Below, piece by piece: positions 1 to 8,578 of a stretch of DNA of 33,346 nt. Location of the stretch: contig CATJTQ010000078.1 of NCBI GenBank assembly GCA_949743325.1, positions 1-33,346 on the forward strand. The letters are read 5' to 3'. The notes beneath the pieces are model-generated. The model was not told where the DNA came from, ran no database searches, and saw only the letters and a program-made list of their open reading frames with translations. Within the stretch, counting starts at the first letter, position 1. Every line of letters begins with the position of its first letter. The stretch is from an uncultured Lachnospiraceae bacterium (lineage in GTDB: Bacteria; Bacillota; Clostridia; Lachnospirales; Lachnospiraceae). The position numbers were made by a program, and so were the translations under genes.

Positions 1-11
1 TAGGAGGAAAT

Positions 12-527
12 ATGAATAATATCATAGAAAAATTACAGGGTGAAAAAGAGCTGTTGGCAAAGGAATTTGCCGGGTTATTAAAAGATAATCAGGACCCAAA
101 AGTTTATTTTAAGAAAAAGAAATATGATGAATATTTTGAAAAGTATTGTTCACAGCATAAAGCTGTCTTTGAGCATATTACTGAGTGCTGGGAAGAAATA
201 TCCAAGCTGGATGGGGATGATATAGTATCAAATCAATCTGAATTACTGTATAAATTGGCTTATAGTATGTCAGAGGCAGCAAGAGTAGATGTGGAAGCGT
301 TAAAAGGTTTAAAAAAGGGAAGCCGTCAGGGAGAATTAAATTTGTTTATTGTGACAAGCGTATTTCCTTGTACATTAAAGCTTGGTAAAGTATATGGCGA
401 GGAACTTTGCAAAGAAATTGTAAATGAGTGGGGAAAAGCATTTCCTGGAACAGAGTTGGGATATGCGGACTTTGATAAATTAAAATCAGGGTTTAGAAGT
501 TTTTGGGGATTTTTTACAGGAAGATAA
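12..527 (+). CDS. Hypothetical soluble protein, 171 aa
   Basis: I do not recognise this protein. A strong ribosome binding site (AGGAGG at 2-7) stands four bases before the ATG. The product has no signal peptide or membrane segment. It is mixed in charge, with an alpha-helical, Lys/Glu-rich N-terminal half (to about residue 60) and a C-terminal half rich in aromatic residues ending in SFWGFFTGR. Four cysteines (in the stretches KYCSQ, ECWEE, FPCTL and ELCKE) are spread out and form no metal-site motif. A terminator follows at 585-625, so this gene ends its transcription unit, whose beginning lies upstream of the window. It is not obviously linked to the sugar transporter that follows, which has its own promoter. 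Confidence 0.6.
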   Translation: MNNIIEKLQGEKELLAKEFAGLLKDNQDPKVYFKKKKYDEYFEKYCSQHKAVFEHITECWEEISKLDGDDIVSNQSELLYKLAYSMSEAARVDVEALKGLKKGSRQGELNLFIVTSVFPCTLKLGKVYGEELCKEIVNEWGKAFPGTELGYADFDKLKSGFRSFWGFFTGR

Positions 528-584
528 AGCTGATTTGGTTGAGGTTTAATTTTAAGTATATATTAATGGGCATAAAGAAATCTG

Positions 585-625
585 ATTGCACTATGATAAA
601 AAAAATATCATAGTGTAATTTTTTT
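585..625 (+). terminator. Rho-independent terminator
   Basis: A 13-bp stem (586-598 pairs with 606-618, one G-U wobble, one more A-T pair at 585/619) with an A-rich loop is followed by a run of seven Ts (619-625). It separates the hypothetical gene from the ABC importer operon. Confidence 0.85.
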
Positions 626-649
626 ACCTATTTTAACAAAATATTAACT

Positions 650-677
650 TTGTTTATATAATTATTAGGTTTATAAT
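650..677 (+). promoter_or_regulatory. Putative sigma-A promoter of the sugar ABC operon
   Basis: TTGTTT (650-655) and TATAAT (672-677) are 16 bp apart. They lie after the upstream terminator and 57 bp before the first permease start. The -10 box is perfect and the -35 box is poor, which would fit a promoter that needs an activator such as the YesN-type regulator at 8579-10189. That link is inference. Confidence 0.55.
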
Positions 678-692
678 AAATGCAAATAAAAG

Positions 693-712
693 AAATAGGG
701 AACACCCTATTT
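693..712 (+). promoter_or_regulatory. Perfect 8-bp inverted repeat just after the predicted transcription start
   Basis: AAATAGGG, a 4-nt loop AACA, and CCCTATTT form a perfect dyad about 10-16 bp downstream of the -10 box and 9 bp before the ribosome binding site (AGGAGGG at 721-727). The position suits either a repressor operator or a small 5'-end RNA hairpin. No regulator can be named from the sequence. Confidence 0.45.
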
Positions 713-733
713 TAAATGATAGGAGGGATTTGA

Positions 734-1738
734 ATGGACACTTTAAAAAACATTCCTATTGTTAGAAAAATAGGTTTTAACAAAATAGTTTTATGTCTGG
801 TTTTGCTTATAATGTATGGTATGTTTTCTATATTAAGCGATTCCTTTGTAAATTATAATAGAATTATAAGTGCATTAAACTATGCGTATTTCTTAGGTTT
901 TCTGGCATTGGGTGTAACATTTGTCATCGGAACCGGCGGTATTGATTTTTCAATTGGTCCTGTTATGTTCTGTTGTGCAATTGTATCAGGTCAGATTTTA
1001 AGTAAAAGCAGTCTGCCTGTGTGGGTGTGCATGATAATTGCAATTTTTATTGGCGTCGTATTTGGCTGTTTTAATGGATTTATGGTTGCATACTGTAAAG
1101 TACCGCCATTTATTATTTCTATGGCTAGTATGCAGATTGCCAAAGGCGCGGCTTCTGTATTTACAGGCGCACAGATTGTAAAGTGGCCTATGGCTCAGGA
1201 TCAGACTAACGGCTGGTTTCGTAATCTTGTAAAGTACAGATTAATAGGGGATACGCCTAGAGATGTCACCATTATTCCTACAGGTCTGATTTGTCTTATT
1301 ATTGTAGCAATTGTATGTGCTGTAATACTAAATAAGACAAAAACAGGAAGATACATACTTTGTTTAGGTTCCAACAAAGAAGCTGTTCGCTTATCTGGTG
1401 TCAATGTAAAGAAATATGAGATGCTTGCTTATGTAATATGCGGTATATTAGTAGGAATAGCTTCAATTTTCTTTGTAGGAGCATACACCACTGTACAGCC
1501 GGGTATGGGTGACCAATATAACAATGAAGCTATCGCAGCGGCAGTTATGGGCGGCACGTCTATGGCAGGAGGAATAGCTTCAATAGGCGGAACAATTATA
1601 GGCGTACTTATTATAGCGCTGCTTCAGGAGGGTATTCTAGCTATTGGACTCACAAAAGATTATCAGCTTGTAGTTACAGGATTAATAGTAATTATTGCAG
1701 TATCAATAGATATTATATCCAGAAGAAAGAAAAATTGA
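734..1738 (+). CDS. Sugar ABC transporter permease (RbsC/YtfT-like), 334 aa
   Basis: Integral membrane subunit of a CUT2-type sugar importer. The protein is a chain of hydrophobic helices with the family signature GGIDFSIGP in the first third and the Gly-rich MAGGIASIGGT region near the C-terminus, as in BPD_transp_2 permeases. Its length is normal for RbsC/YtfT proteins. The start is set by AGGAGGG at 721-727. It is the first gene of a four-gene unit (permease, ATPase, permease, binding protein); a second permease at 3291-4268 would complete a heterodimeric channel, as in the YtfQRT-YjfF galactofuranose and FruEKFG fructose systems. The substrate cannot be told from this subunit. It is followed after 47 bp by the ATPase. 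Confidence 0.9.
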   Translation: MDTLKNIPIVRKIGFNKIVLCLVLLIMYGMFSILSDSFVNYNRIISALNYAYFLGFLALGVTFVIGTGGIDFSIGPVMFCCAIVSGQILSKSSLPVWVCMIIAIFIGVVFGCFNGFMVAYCKVPPFIISMASMQIAKGAASVFTGAQIVKWPMAQDQTNGWFRNLVKYRLIGDTPRDVTIIPTGLICLIIVAIVCAVILNKTKTGRYILCLGSNKEAVRLSGVNVKKYEMLAYVICGILVGIASIFFVGAYTTVQPGMGDQYNNEAIAAAVMGGTSMAGGIASIGGTIIGVLIIALLQEGILAIGLTKDYQLVVTGLIVIIAVSIDIISRRKKN

Positions 1739-1785
1739 CAGGCATGTAGCAGGGGTAAAATCCCAGAAAGGAAAAGGGAAGAAAA

Positions 1786-3279
1786 ATGGGCGAAGTAATT
1801 TTGACTATGAAAGGCATTGATAAATCCTTTCCTGGAGTACATGCATTGAACCATGTAGATTTGGAAATTCAAAAGGGTGAGGTTCATGCTCTGATGGGTG
1901 AGAATGGAGCAGGAAAATCTACTTTGATGAAGGTTTTAACAGGCATTTATTCCAAGGACGAGGGAACTATCTATTTTGAGGGAAAAGAGGTATCTTTTTC
2001 TAATCCAAAAGAGGCTCAGACGGCAGGAATTGTAATTGTTCATCAGGAACTTAATATGATGGGGCACTTGACGGTTGCACAAAATATTTTTGCCGGACGT
2101 GAATTTAGAAAAGGAAGTTTTATTGATGATCAGAAGATGATTGAAGAATCAAATAAAATTTTTAAGAGAATGAATATAAATATTGACCCTACAGAGACAA
2201 TGAGTAATCTCACTGTTGGAAAACAACAGATGTGTGAAATTGCAAAAGCCATTTCTCATGATTGTAAGGTTATAATATTTGACGAACCTTCAGCGGCATT
2301 GACAGAGTCTGAAATCCAAGAGTTATTTAAAATCATAAGAGATTTGAAAAAACAGGGAATGGGTATTGTGTACATTTCACATAGAATGGATGAAATTAAA
2401 GTTATTACAGACCGAGTTACAGTAATGCGTGACGGCACATATGTAGGTACAATTATTACAGAGGAAAGTACAAAAGATGATATTATAAATATGATGGTTG
2501 GACGCGTCATTTATGAGGATCCTAAAACAAAAAGCAATGTTCCTAAGGACGCGCCGGTTGTATTGAAAGTTGAACATCTTAATGCGGGAAAAATGGTTAA
2601 AGATGTCAGTTTTGAACTGCACAAAGGAGAAATATTAGGTTTTTCAGGACTTATGGGTGCAGGTCGTACAGAGACAGCAAGAGCATTGTTTGGCGCTGAT
2701 GTAAAAGAGAGCGGAGATATTTTTATAAATGGTAAAAAAGTTGTGATAAATAATCCGATGGATGCTGTTAAAAATGGAATTGGCTATTTGTCAGAAGACA
2801 GAAAGCGTTTTGGTATTGTTACAGGAAAGTCGGTGGCAGAAAATACAACAATGGCAACGCTTGAGAAGTATTGTAAAGGACCGTTTATCAATAAGAAAAA
2901 AGAGAAGAAGACGGCAAAAGAATATGTCAAACGTCTGGCAACTAAGACACCAAATACAGAGCAGTTGGTTGTAAACCTGTCTGGCGGTAATCAGCAAAAG
3001 GTTGTAATTGCTAAATGGTTAGTGAGAGATTGTGATGTTTTAATTTTTGATGAGCCTACAAGAGGAATCGATGTCGGAGCAAAAAGTGAGATTTATCATT
3101 TGATGAACGAGTTGGTTGAAGAAGGTAAATCAATAATTATGATTTCATCAGAGATGACAGAGATACTTAGAATGAGTGACAGAATTGTAGTAATGTGTGA
3201 GGGCAGAAAAACTGCCGAGATCAATATAGAAGACGCATCGCAGGAAAGTATTATGCATGCAGCAACTCTTCGGGATTAG
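1786..3279 (+). CDS. Sugar ABC transporter ATP-binding protein (RbsA/MglA-like), 497 aa
   Basis: Cytoplasmic ATPase with two fused nucleotide-binding domains, the hallmark of CUT2 sugar importers. The first half carries Walker A GENGAGKST (residues 38-46), a degenerate signature LTVGKQQM and Walker B IIFDEPSAA. The second half has a degenerate Walker A (GLMGAGRTE), a good signature LSGGNQQK and Walker B IFDEPTRGID. This asymmetry is typical of RbsA, MglA and XylG. Length is normal. A purine-rich binding site (about 1768-1781) precedes the ATG. It lies between two permease genes and ends 11 bp before the second one, so the set is surely co-transcribed. It energises uptake of the sugar delivered by the lipoprotein at 4354-5439. 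Confidence 0.95.
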   Translation: MGEVILTMKGIDKSFPGVHALNHVDLEIQKGEVHALMGENGAGKSTLMKVLTGIYSKDEGTIYFEGKEVSFSNPKEAQTAGIVIVHQELNMMGHLTVAQNIFAGREFRKGSFIDDQKMIEESNKIFKRMNINIDPTETMSNLTVGKQQMCEIAKAISHDCKVIIFDEPSAALTESEIQELFKIIRDLKKQGMGIVYISHRMDEIKVITDRVTVMRDGTYVGTIITEESTKDDIINMMVGRVIYEDPKTKSNVPKDAPVVLKVEHLNAGKMVKDVSFELHKGEILGFSGLMGAGRTETARALFGADVKESGDIFINGKKVVINNPMDAVKNGIGYLSEDRKRFGIVTGKSVAENTTMATLEKYCKGPFINKKKEKKTAKEYVKRLATKTPNTEQLVVNLSGGNQQKVVIAKWLVRDCDVLIFDEPTRGIDVGAKSEIYHLMNELVEEGKSIIMISSEMTEILRMSDRIVVMCEGRKTAEINIEDASQESIMHAATLRD

Positions 3280-3290
3280 GAGGTGGCAAA

Positions 3291-4268
3291 ATGAATAATA
3301 ATAGTATTATTAAAAAAATAGGAATGCAAAAAGTTATTACATTAGGTATTTTGCTTCTTTTATTGATATTCTTTAGTCTGGCTAATCCCACATTTAGAAA
3401 ATATACAACATTTTTAAGTTTGATGGGATATACTTATTATATAGCGTTTATGGCTATAGGAGTTACATTTCCGCTTCTGACAGGAGGCGTAGATTTGTCG
3501 GTTGGAACAGGGCTTATCTGTTATGCACTGGCGGGAGGTTACCTTGTTGTATATAAAGGATGGCCTGTATGGCTAGGATTATTGATAGCCGTATTGTTCG
3601 GAGTAGTTATAGGACTTTTTAACGGATTTGCAGTAGCGGTATTGGATTTACCGCCATTTCTGGCAACGCTATGTACATGTATGATAACAAGAGGACTTGG
3701 CTCCATATGTTCAAATGGAACAGGTGTGCCTTGGCCGAATGGAAGTGCTGAGGGAGCATGGTTTAGAAATTTATTTAGATTAAAAGTTGGCGGTGTATCT
3801 ATTCCAATAGGTATAATATGGGTAGTACTGGCTGTTGTGATAATGTCGATAGTGTTAAATCACACAAGAACAGGACGTTATGTATTGTCTATCGGTTCAA
3901 ATAAAGAGGCGGCTAAACTTTGCGGAATCAATGTTGTGAGGTATCAAATTACAGCTTATGTAATTTCTGGATTTTTTGCAGGTCTTGCTGGTATCGCATT
4001 TGCAGCTTCTTTTGCGACAATACAGCCTGGACTCGGCGCAGGTTTTGAATTAGACGCCATAGGCGCTGCAATTATTGGCGGTGTATCTACGGCAGGCGGT
4101 TACGGAACAGTTACAGGAACAATTTTAGGTGTATTGATTATGTCATTGCTAAAGACTGGTCTTCCATATATTGATCTTCAGGCAAACTGGCAGCAGATAA
4201 TTATAGGTATTGTGCTTATTGTTGCAGTTATGATCGATATTATCCGCAGTAGAAGAGTTAGTGCATAA
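3291..4268 (+). CDS. Sugar ABC transporter permease (RbsC/YjfF-like), 325 aa
   Basis: Second integral membrane subunit of the importer. It has the family signature GGVDLSVGTG and the C-terminal STAGGYGTVTGT region, about ten hydrophobic segments, and clear similarity in layout to the permease at 734-1738, including the matching stretches RTGRYVLSIGSNKEAAKL here and KTGRYILCLGSNKEAVRL there. AGGAGG just before the ATG supports the start. Two distinct permeases with one double-domain ATPase imply a heterodimeric channel rather than the RbsC homodimer. Two small hairpins separate it from the binding-protein gene. Confidence 0.92.
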   Translation: MNNNSIIKKIGMQKVITLGILLLLLIFFSLANPTFRKYTTFLSLMGYTYYIAFMAIGVTFPLLTGGVDLSVGTGLICYALAGGYLVVYKGWPVWLGLLIAVLFGVVIGLFNGFAVAVLDLPPFLATLCTCMITRGLGSICSNGTGVPWPNGSAEGAWFRNLFRLKVGGVSIPIGIIWVVLAVVIMSIVLNHTRTGRYVLSIGSNKEAAKLCGINVVRYQITAYVISGFFAGLAGIAFAASFATIQPGLGAGFELDAIGAAIIGGVSTAGGYGTVTGTILGVLIMSLLKTGLPYIDLQANWQQIIIGIVLIVAVMIDIIRSRRVSA

Positions 4269-4273
4269 AATAT

Positions 4274-4330
4274 GTTATTCACCGCAAAAGCGGCTGAAAT
4301 ATAACAAAATAACACAGTATATATCTGTGT
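4274..4330 (+). other. Two hairpins between permease and binding-protein genes
   Basis: The first hairpin has CCGC (4282-4285), loop AAAA and GCGG (4290-4293), with flanking GTTAT/ATAAC arms that can extend it. The second pairs ACACAG (4312-4317) with CTGTGT (4325-4330). Neither has a T-run. In many importer operons such structures stabilise the mRNA of the binding protein so that it is made in excess over the membrane subunits; applying that here is inference. Confidence 0.5.
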
Positions 4331-4353
4331 ATATAGCTAAAGGAGGAGTTTAT

Positions 4354-5439
4354 ATGAAGAAAAAATTATTTGCAGGGTTATTAACAGTTGCATTAGCAGT
4401 AGGTATGCTTACAGGCTGCGGCAACTCCGGATCTGATGACAAAAAATCTGGCTCCGATAAGAAAATGTCGTTTGAAATTGTTTCAAAAGGTTTCCAGTCC
4501 ACATACTGGCAGGCTGTTTACAAAGGTGCAAAAGCAAAAGCAGATGAGCTTGGTGTAGAGATTAATATGGTTGGTCCTAACACAGAGTCAGATGTAGCTG
4601 ATCAGGTACAGATGTTAAATAGTGCAATAAATGCACAGCCACCAGCAATTGGTCTTGCTGCACTTGATACAGATGCATGTCTTGACGGTATACAATCAGC
4701 TATGGATGCTAATATACCTATTATTGGATTTGACTCTGGTGTACCAGATGCTCCTGAAGGTGCAGTTTATGCAAATGCAGCAACAGATAACTATGCGGCA
4801 GGCAAAGTAGCAGCAGAAGGAATGTATAAGGGAATTAAAGATAAGATTGGTAATGGAAAAGTTAGAATAGGTGAAGTTAATCAGGATGCAACTTCTGAAT
4901 CTATTACACAGCGTGGCCTGGGATTTATTGATAAAATGGTTGAACTGCTGAAAGCAGATGGATATAAAGTATGTGTAGTAGGTAATGATTTCTATGTAGG
5001 CAAAGCAAAAGGCGCAGACGCAAAAGAAGCAGATGCAGATGTAATTATTGAAGTTGCAGTTCCAGCAGAAACTACTACTTCAGCATGTCAGCAGGTTGCA
5101 GAGCCTGTTCTTCAGAAGAGTGATACAATAGCTATATTTGGTTCAAATCAGGTATCAGCAGAAGGTATTGTAAATGCAAATGAAACATTAAAAGTATGTG
5201 GACCAGATAAGATTGTTGCAGTTGGATTTGACTCAGGTTCTGTATTAAAGGCAGCAGTAACAGATCAGACTTTATTTGGTGCAGTTACACAGGCTCCGGT
5301 TTCTATTGGTGAAAACCTTGTGCAGCTTCTCTATGATGTATCTAATGGAAAAGATGTAAAAGATGTTGATACAGGTTGCCAGTGGTATAATTATCAAAAT
5401 ATCACAGATGAAGAAATTGCACAGAACTTATATGATTAA
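4354..5439 (+). CDS. Sugar-binding lipoprotein of the CUT2 importer, 361 aa
   Basis: Extracytoplasmic solute-binding protein of the Peripla_BP_4/RbsB type. A lipoprotein signal peptide ends at the lipobox LTGC with the modified cysteine at residue 22, followed by a short Gly/Ser/Asp/Lys linker. The mature part shows the usual pentose/hexose-binder pattern: KGFQSTYWQAVYKGAK at the start of lobe 1, IPIIGFDSGV at the hinge region, an ATDNYAAGKVA motif, and VAVGFDSG in lobe 2. The start at 4354 is chosen because AAAGGAGG (4339-4346) precedes it and the lipoprotein signal begins here; an in-frame ATG at 4261 would add 31 residues without a binding site. It delivers sugar to the two permeases. Ribose, allose, fructose, galactofuranose and xylose are all possible. 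Confidence 0.92.
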   Translation: MKKKLFAGLLTVALAVGMLTGCGNSGSDDKKSGSDKKMSFEIVSKGFQSTYWQAVYKGAKAKADELGVEINMVGPNTESDVADQVQMLNSAINAQPPAIGLAALDTDACLDGIQSAMDANIPIIGFDSGVPDAPEGAVYANAATDNYAAGKVAAEGMYKGIKDKIGNGKVRIGEVNQDATSESITQRGLGFIDKMVELLKADGYKVCVVGNDFYVGKAKGADAKEADADVIIEVAVPAETTTSACQQVAEPVLQKSDTIAIFGSNQVSAEGIVNANETLKVCGPDKIVAVGFDSGSVLKAAVTDQTLFGAVTQAPVSIGENLVQLLYDVSNGKDVKDVDTGCQWYNYQNITDEEIAQNLYD

Positions 5440-5469
5440 TACTATAAATTTTTAGAAACAACGAACTTG

Positions 5470-5516
5470 TTAATTATTCCCCAAAGGGAATGAATTAAGA
5501 AATACCATCAGGTATT
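5470..5516 (+). other. Two adjacent hairpins after the ABC operon
   Basis: A 12-bp stem with one bulged G (5470-5481 pairs with 5486-5498, loop CAAA) is followed directly by a 6-bp stem AATACC/GGTATT (5501-5516). Neither is followed by a T-run, so this may be a 3'-end processing or stability structure instead of a standard terminator. Confidence 0.5.
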
Positions 5517-5580
5517 AAATGTGAATATATGATAAATTAACTCATCCTCAATTTGACATATATTAATAGTTATTAAAATA

Positions 5581-5678
5581 AAGGGATTATCAGATAATAT
5601 AATTTATACACAGTATTATTTATGACTTATATAATAATTCATAATAAATATAGTGATAAATTTTAATGATAATCCCTT
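5581..5678. repeat. Perfect 12-bp inverted repeat enclosing 74 bp
   Basis: AAGGGATTATCA (5581-5592) and its exact reverse complement TGATAATCCCTT (5667-5678) frame a very A+T-rich 74-bp stretch between two convergent operons. The 98-bp element has no coding capacity. It may be a tiny MITE-like element, a two-way terminator with a large loop, or a pair of protein-binding sites. No convincing target-site duplication can be seen. Confidence 0.5.
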
Positions 5679-5723
5679 AAATTTATGAAGATTGTAACTT
5701 TGATATCATTAATAATTAACAAT

Positions 5724-5752
5724 TAAAAAAATTTTTCTTATAATCAAAAATT
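5724..5752 (-). terminator. Possible terminator of the yesN-yesM-binding protein operon
   Basis: Read on the minus strand just after the 5760 stop, a 7-bp all-A/T stem (5746-5752 with 5730-5736, 9-nt loop) runs into a T-run (5724-5729). The stem is weak. Confidence 0.4.
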
Positions 5753-5759
5753 ATCTTAA

Positions 5760-6737
5760 TCAGTTTTTTAGAAATGCAAATAGTGATTGTTGTCCCTCTC
5801 TGGTGTACATATATTCTCTGGTAATTAATTCTGTACCTGAATCAATAAATTTCTCGATTTTTTTTCCTTGAGTAATTTGATAAGCCGCTTCTATACCAAG
5901 ATATCCCATATTAAAAGGTTTTTGTATCATAATACAAGGAAATATTCCTTCTTCTAACAATCTAATTGCAGATATGGAATTATCAAATCCTACAATTTTT
6001 ACTTTATTAGTAAGTCCTAAATCTTTTACAGCATTTCCTGCGCCAACAGCAGAATATTCATTTAATCCTGCAATCAGTGATAAATCAGGATAACGAGTTA
6101 AAAGGTCTATCGTTACATCATATGCTGTTTCAAAGTCAGAATAGCTATAGACAGTTTCTAATATTTTTTTTTCATGTTCACCTAATCCCTCCCTAAAACC
6201 AGTTTCTCTGGCAATAGCAGTAGAAGTATTTGGCACATGTGATACAATCGCAATTTTTGAGTTATCATCTATATAGTTTTTTGCAAATTCTCCCATAGCT
6301 TTTCCGGCTGAATAATTATCTGAGGAAACTAGAGAATCCTCTATATGTTCTGAGATAATTGCGTCTACTAATATAATAGGAATATGATAATCTTGTTTAA
6401 TTTCCTTAATAATTTCTGTAGATTCTGTATAGGAAATTGGTGATATAACAAGAGCGTCTGGTTTCATATCAGCAGCCTTTTTAATCAGTTTGTTTTGTTC
6501 TTCATAATCAGCTTCATGTTCAGGAGAAAAAATAGTTAAATTAAGATTATGTTCTTGGGCAGACATATTTGCACCGTCAATCAGAGTAGTCCAAAAATCA
6601 TTAGTAATATCTTGTGATTTAGGAATATAAATAATTGTTACTTCAGAAGGCTTTTTTGGAATATTGGCTGTATATATAAAATAAGTGCATATACATATAC
6701 AACAAACAGAGAGTATAATTTTAATAGATTTATTCAT
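5760..6737 (-). CDS. Membrane-anchored sugar-binding-like protein, probable ligand sensor (XylFII-like), 325 aa
   Basis: Periplasmic-binding-protein fold, RbsB/LacI sugar-binding type: an ITNDFWTTLIDGANMSAQE start of lobe 1, KPDALVISPISY, IPIILVDAIIS, a DNYSAGKAMGEF motif and VKIVGFDNS. The N-terminus (residues about 5-23) is one hydrophobic segment with several cysteines but no proper lipobox, so it is probably a membrane anchor. The start at 6737 follows GGAGG on the minus strand and overlaps the kinase stop by 8 bp, so translation is likely coupled; the in-frame extension up to 6833 lies inside the kinase gene. Being encoded with a YesM-type kinase and YesN regulator, it probably presents bound sugar to the kinase, as XylFII does for LytS in Clostridium. 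The ligand is unknown and may match the importer at 734-5439. Confidence 0.82.
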   Translation of the reverse strand: MNKSIKIILSVCCICICTYFIYTANIPKKPSEVTIIYIPKSQDITNDFWTTLIDGANMSAQEHNLNLTIFSPEHEADYEEQNKLIKKAADMKPDALVISPISYTESTEIIKEIKQDYHIPIILVDAIISEHIEDSLVSSDNYSAGKAMGEFAKNYIDDNSKIAIVSHVPNTSTAIARETGFREGLGEHEKKILETVYSYSDFETAYDVTIDLLTRYPDLSLIAGLNEYSAVGAGNAVKDLGLTNKVKIVGFDNSISAIRLLEEGIFPCIMIQKPFNMGYLGIEAAYQITQGKKIEKFIDSGTELITREYMYTREGQQSLFAFLKN

Positions 6738-8577
6738 TGTTATTTTCCTCCTTTGTATACAAATTAAAAGTTTCAGTGTTATTTGCAGGAATTCTGACAT
6801 AAACCGTAGTTCCATTATTTTCATAGCTCTCAAAGATTAAACCATATCTTTCACCATAATATAGTTGCAGACGTTCTTGAATATTGTTAATTCCAACACC
6901 GGAAGAAGAACTTTTATGTTTGTTGTCAAATATATGTTTAAGTTGTTCGCTGTTCATTCCAATACCATTATCTGAAATTGTAATAATGATATCTTCACCC
7001 ATTATTGAACCTCCAATTCTGACAGTTCCCATATGTTCTTTAAACTTAATTCCATGATAAATAGCATTTTCTACAAGCGGCTGAAGAGTAAGCTTTACAA
7101 TTGTATAATCCAGAATTTCATTATCAACATTTATTTTGAAATCCAGAGTGTCTTTGTAACGCATCTGTTGTATAGTTAAATAAGATTTAGTATACTCAAT
7201 TTCACCCCTTATCGGAACAAGTTCATTATCATTACTTATACTTTGACGCAGTAATTTTGCTAATGATGATGTCATTAGTACAACATCTTTATTTGCTTCT
7301 GCCTCTGCCATCCAGATAATAGAATCGAGTGTATTATACAGAAAGTGCGGTTTAATCTGAGATTGGAGAGCTTTTAATTCACTTTTTCGTTTAAGTCTCT
7401 GCTCTTCAATGTTTTGTGCAATCAGAGATTGGATTTGGAGGGTCATTAAGTTAAAAGAGTTGCTAAGAGCGCCTATTTCATTTTTTGCTGTTTCAGGTAC
7501 AAGAGCCTGTTCAAAATCACCTTTCTCTACTTTATTCATTGAATTTTGTAAAGTTCTGATTGGCTGGGTTATAGCTTTTGATAAAAAGTTGGAAATAATC
7601 ATAGCGTTAAAAAATAAAAAAAGTGCAGTTAATATATATAGAATTTGAGTTTGTTTTTCATTGAGGTTTAATTCTTGAAGGTAAGCAACTCCTACAATTG
7701 TCCAACCTGTTTGTTTGGATGTTGATGCTGTGTATAGTTTTTTGCCGTCAGAATCAGAATCTATGAAAGAATTATTATTTTCATTAAGTTGCTGTATTTC
7801 GTCAATACACTCGGTTTCCAAATTACTATAAATTAATTGTTGTTTTGGGTGATATACAATATCTCCATTTTTGTCTAAAATAAATACATATCCTTTTTTG
7901 CCAAGATTAATATTTTCACATAGATTGCGGATACTGCTGTAATTTAAATCAATAAATAAAATACCTTCTCTGGCGGATGTGTGTGGATTCTTTAATGTAC
8001 TGCTTAATGTGATAACCCAGTTATATGAATTATCAACAATATTTTGTACATGAGATGATGACAGGTAAGTAGCTCCTTGTGACTGTAATGTTTTTTGATA
8101 CCAGTCTAGTAGAGAGAAGTTTATATTTTCATTTATTTTAGAATTATTGTAGTTGAAAATATATCGTTCATTTGAACGGTAAATACCAATATTGCAAATA
8201 TCTGGTCTTGCTAGGCAGAGGGTGTGAAATTGTTCAATAATGGCATCATGGTGCATTTGTTCTTCAGCAGGGTCCGTATGGGCAGTAAACAAGTATTCTG
8301 AAACGTCAGTGTTAGTAGTCAGCATCATAGAAATATTTCTCATATATTGTATATATGAGTCAATATCAGCGTTAACTTGTTTTACAAGCTGTGATGTATA
8401 GCCAGTTGAATTTTGAATAATAGCTTTTCTTGTATAGTTTAGAGATATAAGCAGAAAAATCATTAAAGCTGCAATTATTATCATTGAAAAAGAAAACAGC
8501 ATGGCAGTATGAATACTTTTAAAATTATGAAAATAATTTGTTTGTTTATGCTTTGAAAAAAAGTGAAGTTTCTTCAA
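6730..8577 (-). CDS. YesM-type sensor histidine kinase, 615 aa
   Basis: Membrane sensor kinase of the LytS/YesM class. Order: membrane segment about residues 27-48, an extracytoplasmic Cache-like sensor domain (about 49-305), second membrane segment (about 306-328), HAMP linker (about 329-382), then the His_kinase domain with KPHFLYNTLD, phosphorylated His at residue 411, and an HATPase domain with PLVENAIYHGIK, DNGIGM and GVGINNIQERL. The start codon is TTG at 8577, supported by AGGAG seven bases upstream and by its position one base after the regulator stop; no better ATG is seen. It signals to the regulator at 8579-10189 and may sense sugar directly or through the binding protein encoded downstream. 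Confidence 0.93.
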   Translation of the reverse strand: MKKLHFFSKHKQTNYFHNFKSIHTAMLFSFSMIIIAALMIFLLISLNYTRKAIIQNSTGYTSQLVKQVNADIDSYIQYMRNISMMLTTNTDVSEYLFTAHTDPAEEQMHHDAIIEQFHTLCLARPDICNIGIYRSNERYIFNYNNSKINENINFSLLDWYQKTLQSQGATYLSSSHVQNIVDNSYNWVITLSSTLKNPHTSAREGILFIDLNYSSIRNLCENINLGKKGYVFILDKNGDIVYHPKQQLIYSNLETECIDEIQQLNENNNSFIDSDSDGKKLYTASTSKQTGWTIVGVAYLQELNLNEKQTQILYILTALFLFFNAMIISNFLSKAITQPIRTLQNSMNKVEKGDFEQALVPETAKNEIGALSNSFNLMTLQIQSLIAQNIEEQRLKRKSELKALQSQIKPHFLYNTLDSIIWMAEAEANKDVVLMTSSLAKLLRQSISNDNELVPIRGEIEYTKSYLTIQQMRYKDTLDFKINVDNEILDYTIVKLTLQPLVENAIYHGIKFKEHMGTVRIGGSIMGEDIIITISDNGIGMNSEQLKHIFDNKHKSSSSGVGINNIQERLQLYYGERYGLIFESYENNGTTVYVRIPANNTETFNLYTKEENNNE

Positions 8578-8578
8578 T

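Noticed and set aside
4261-4353. N-terminal extension of the sugar-binding lipoprotein
   Set aside because: It overlaps the permease end, contains both intercistronic hairpins, has no ribosome binding site, and would bury the lipoprotein signal.
734-5439. Naming the importer rbsCA/xylFGH/ytfQRT
   Set aside because: The family is clear but no substrate-specific residues can be assigned by eye, so gene symbols were left empty.
6738-6833. N-terminal extension of the anchored binding protein
   Set aside because: It lies within the kinase gene; GGAGG directly precedes the ATG at 6737, where a membrane anchor begins.
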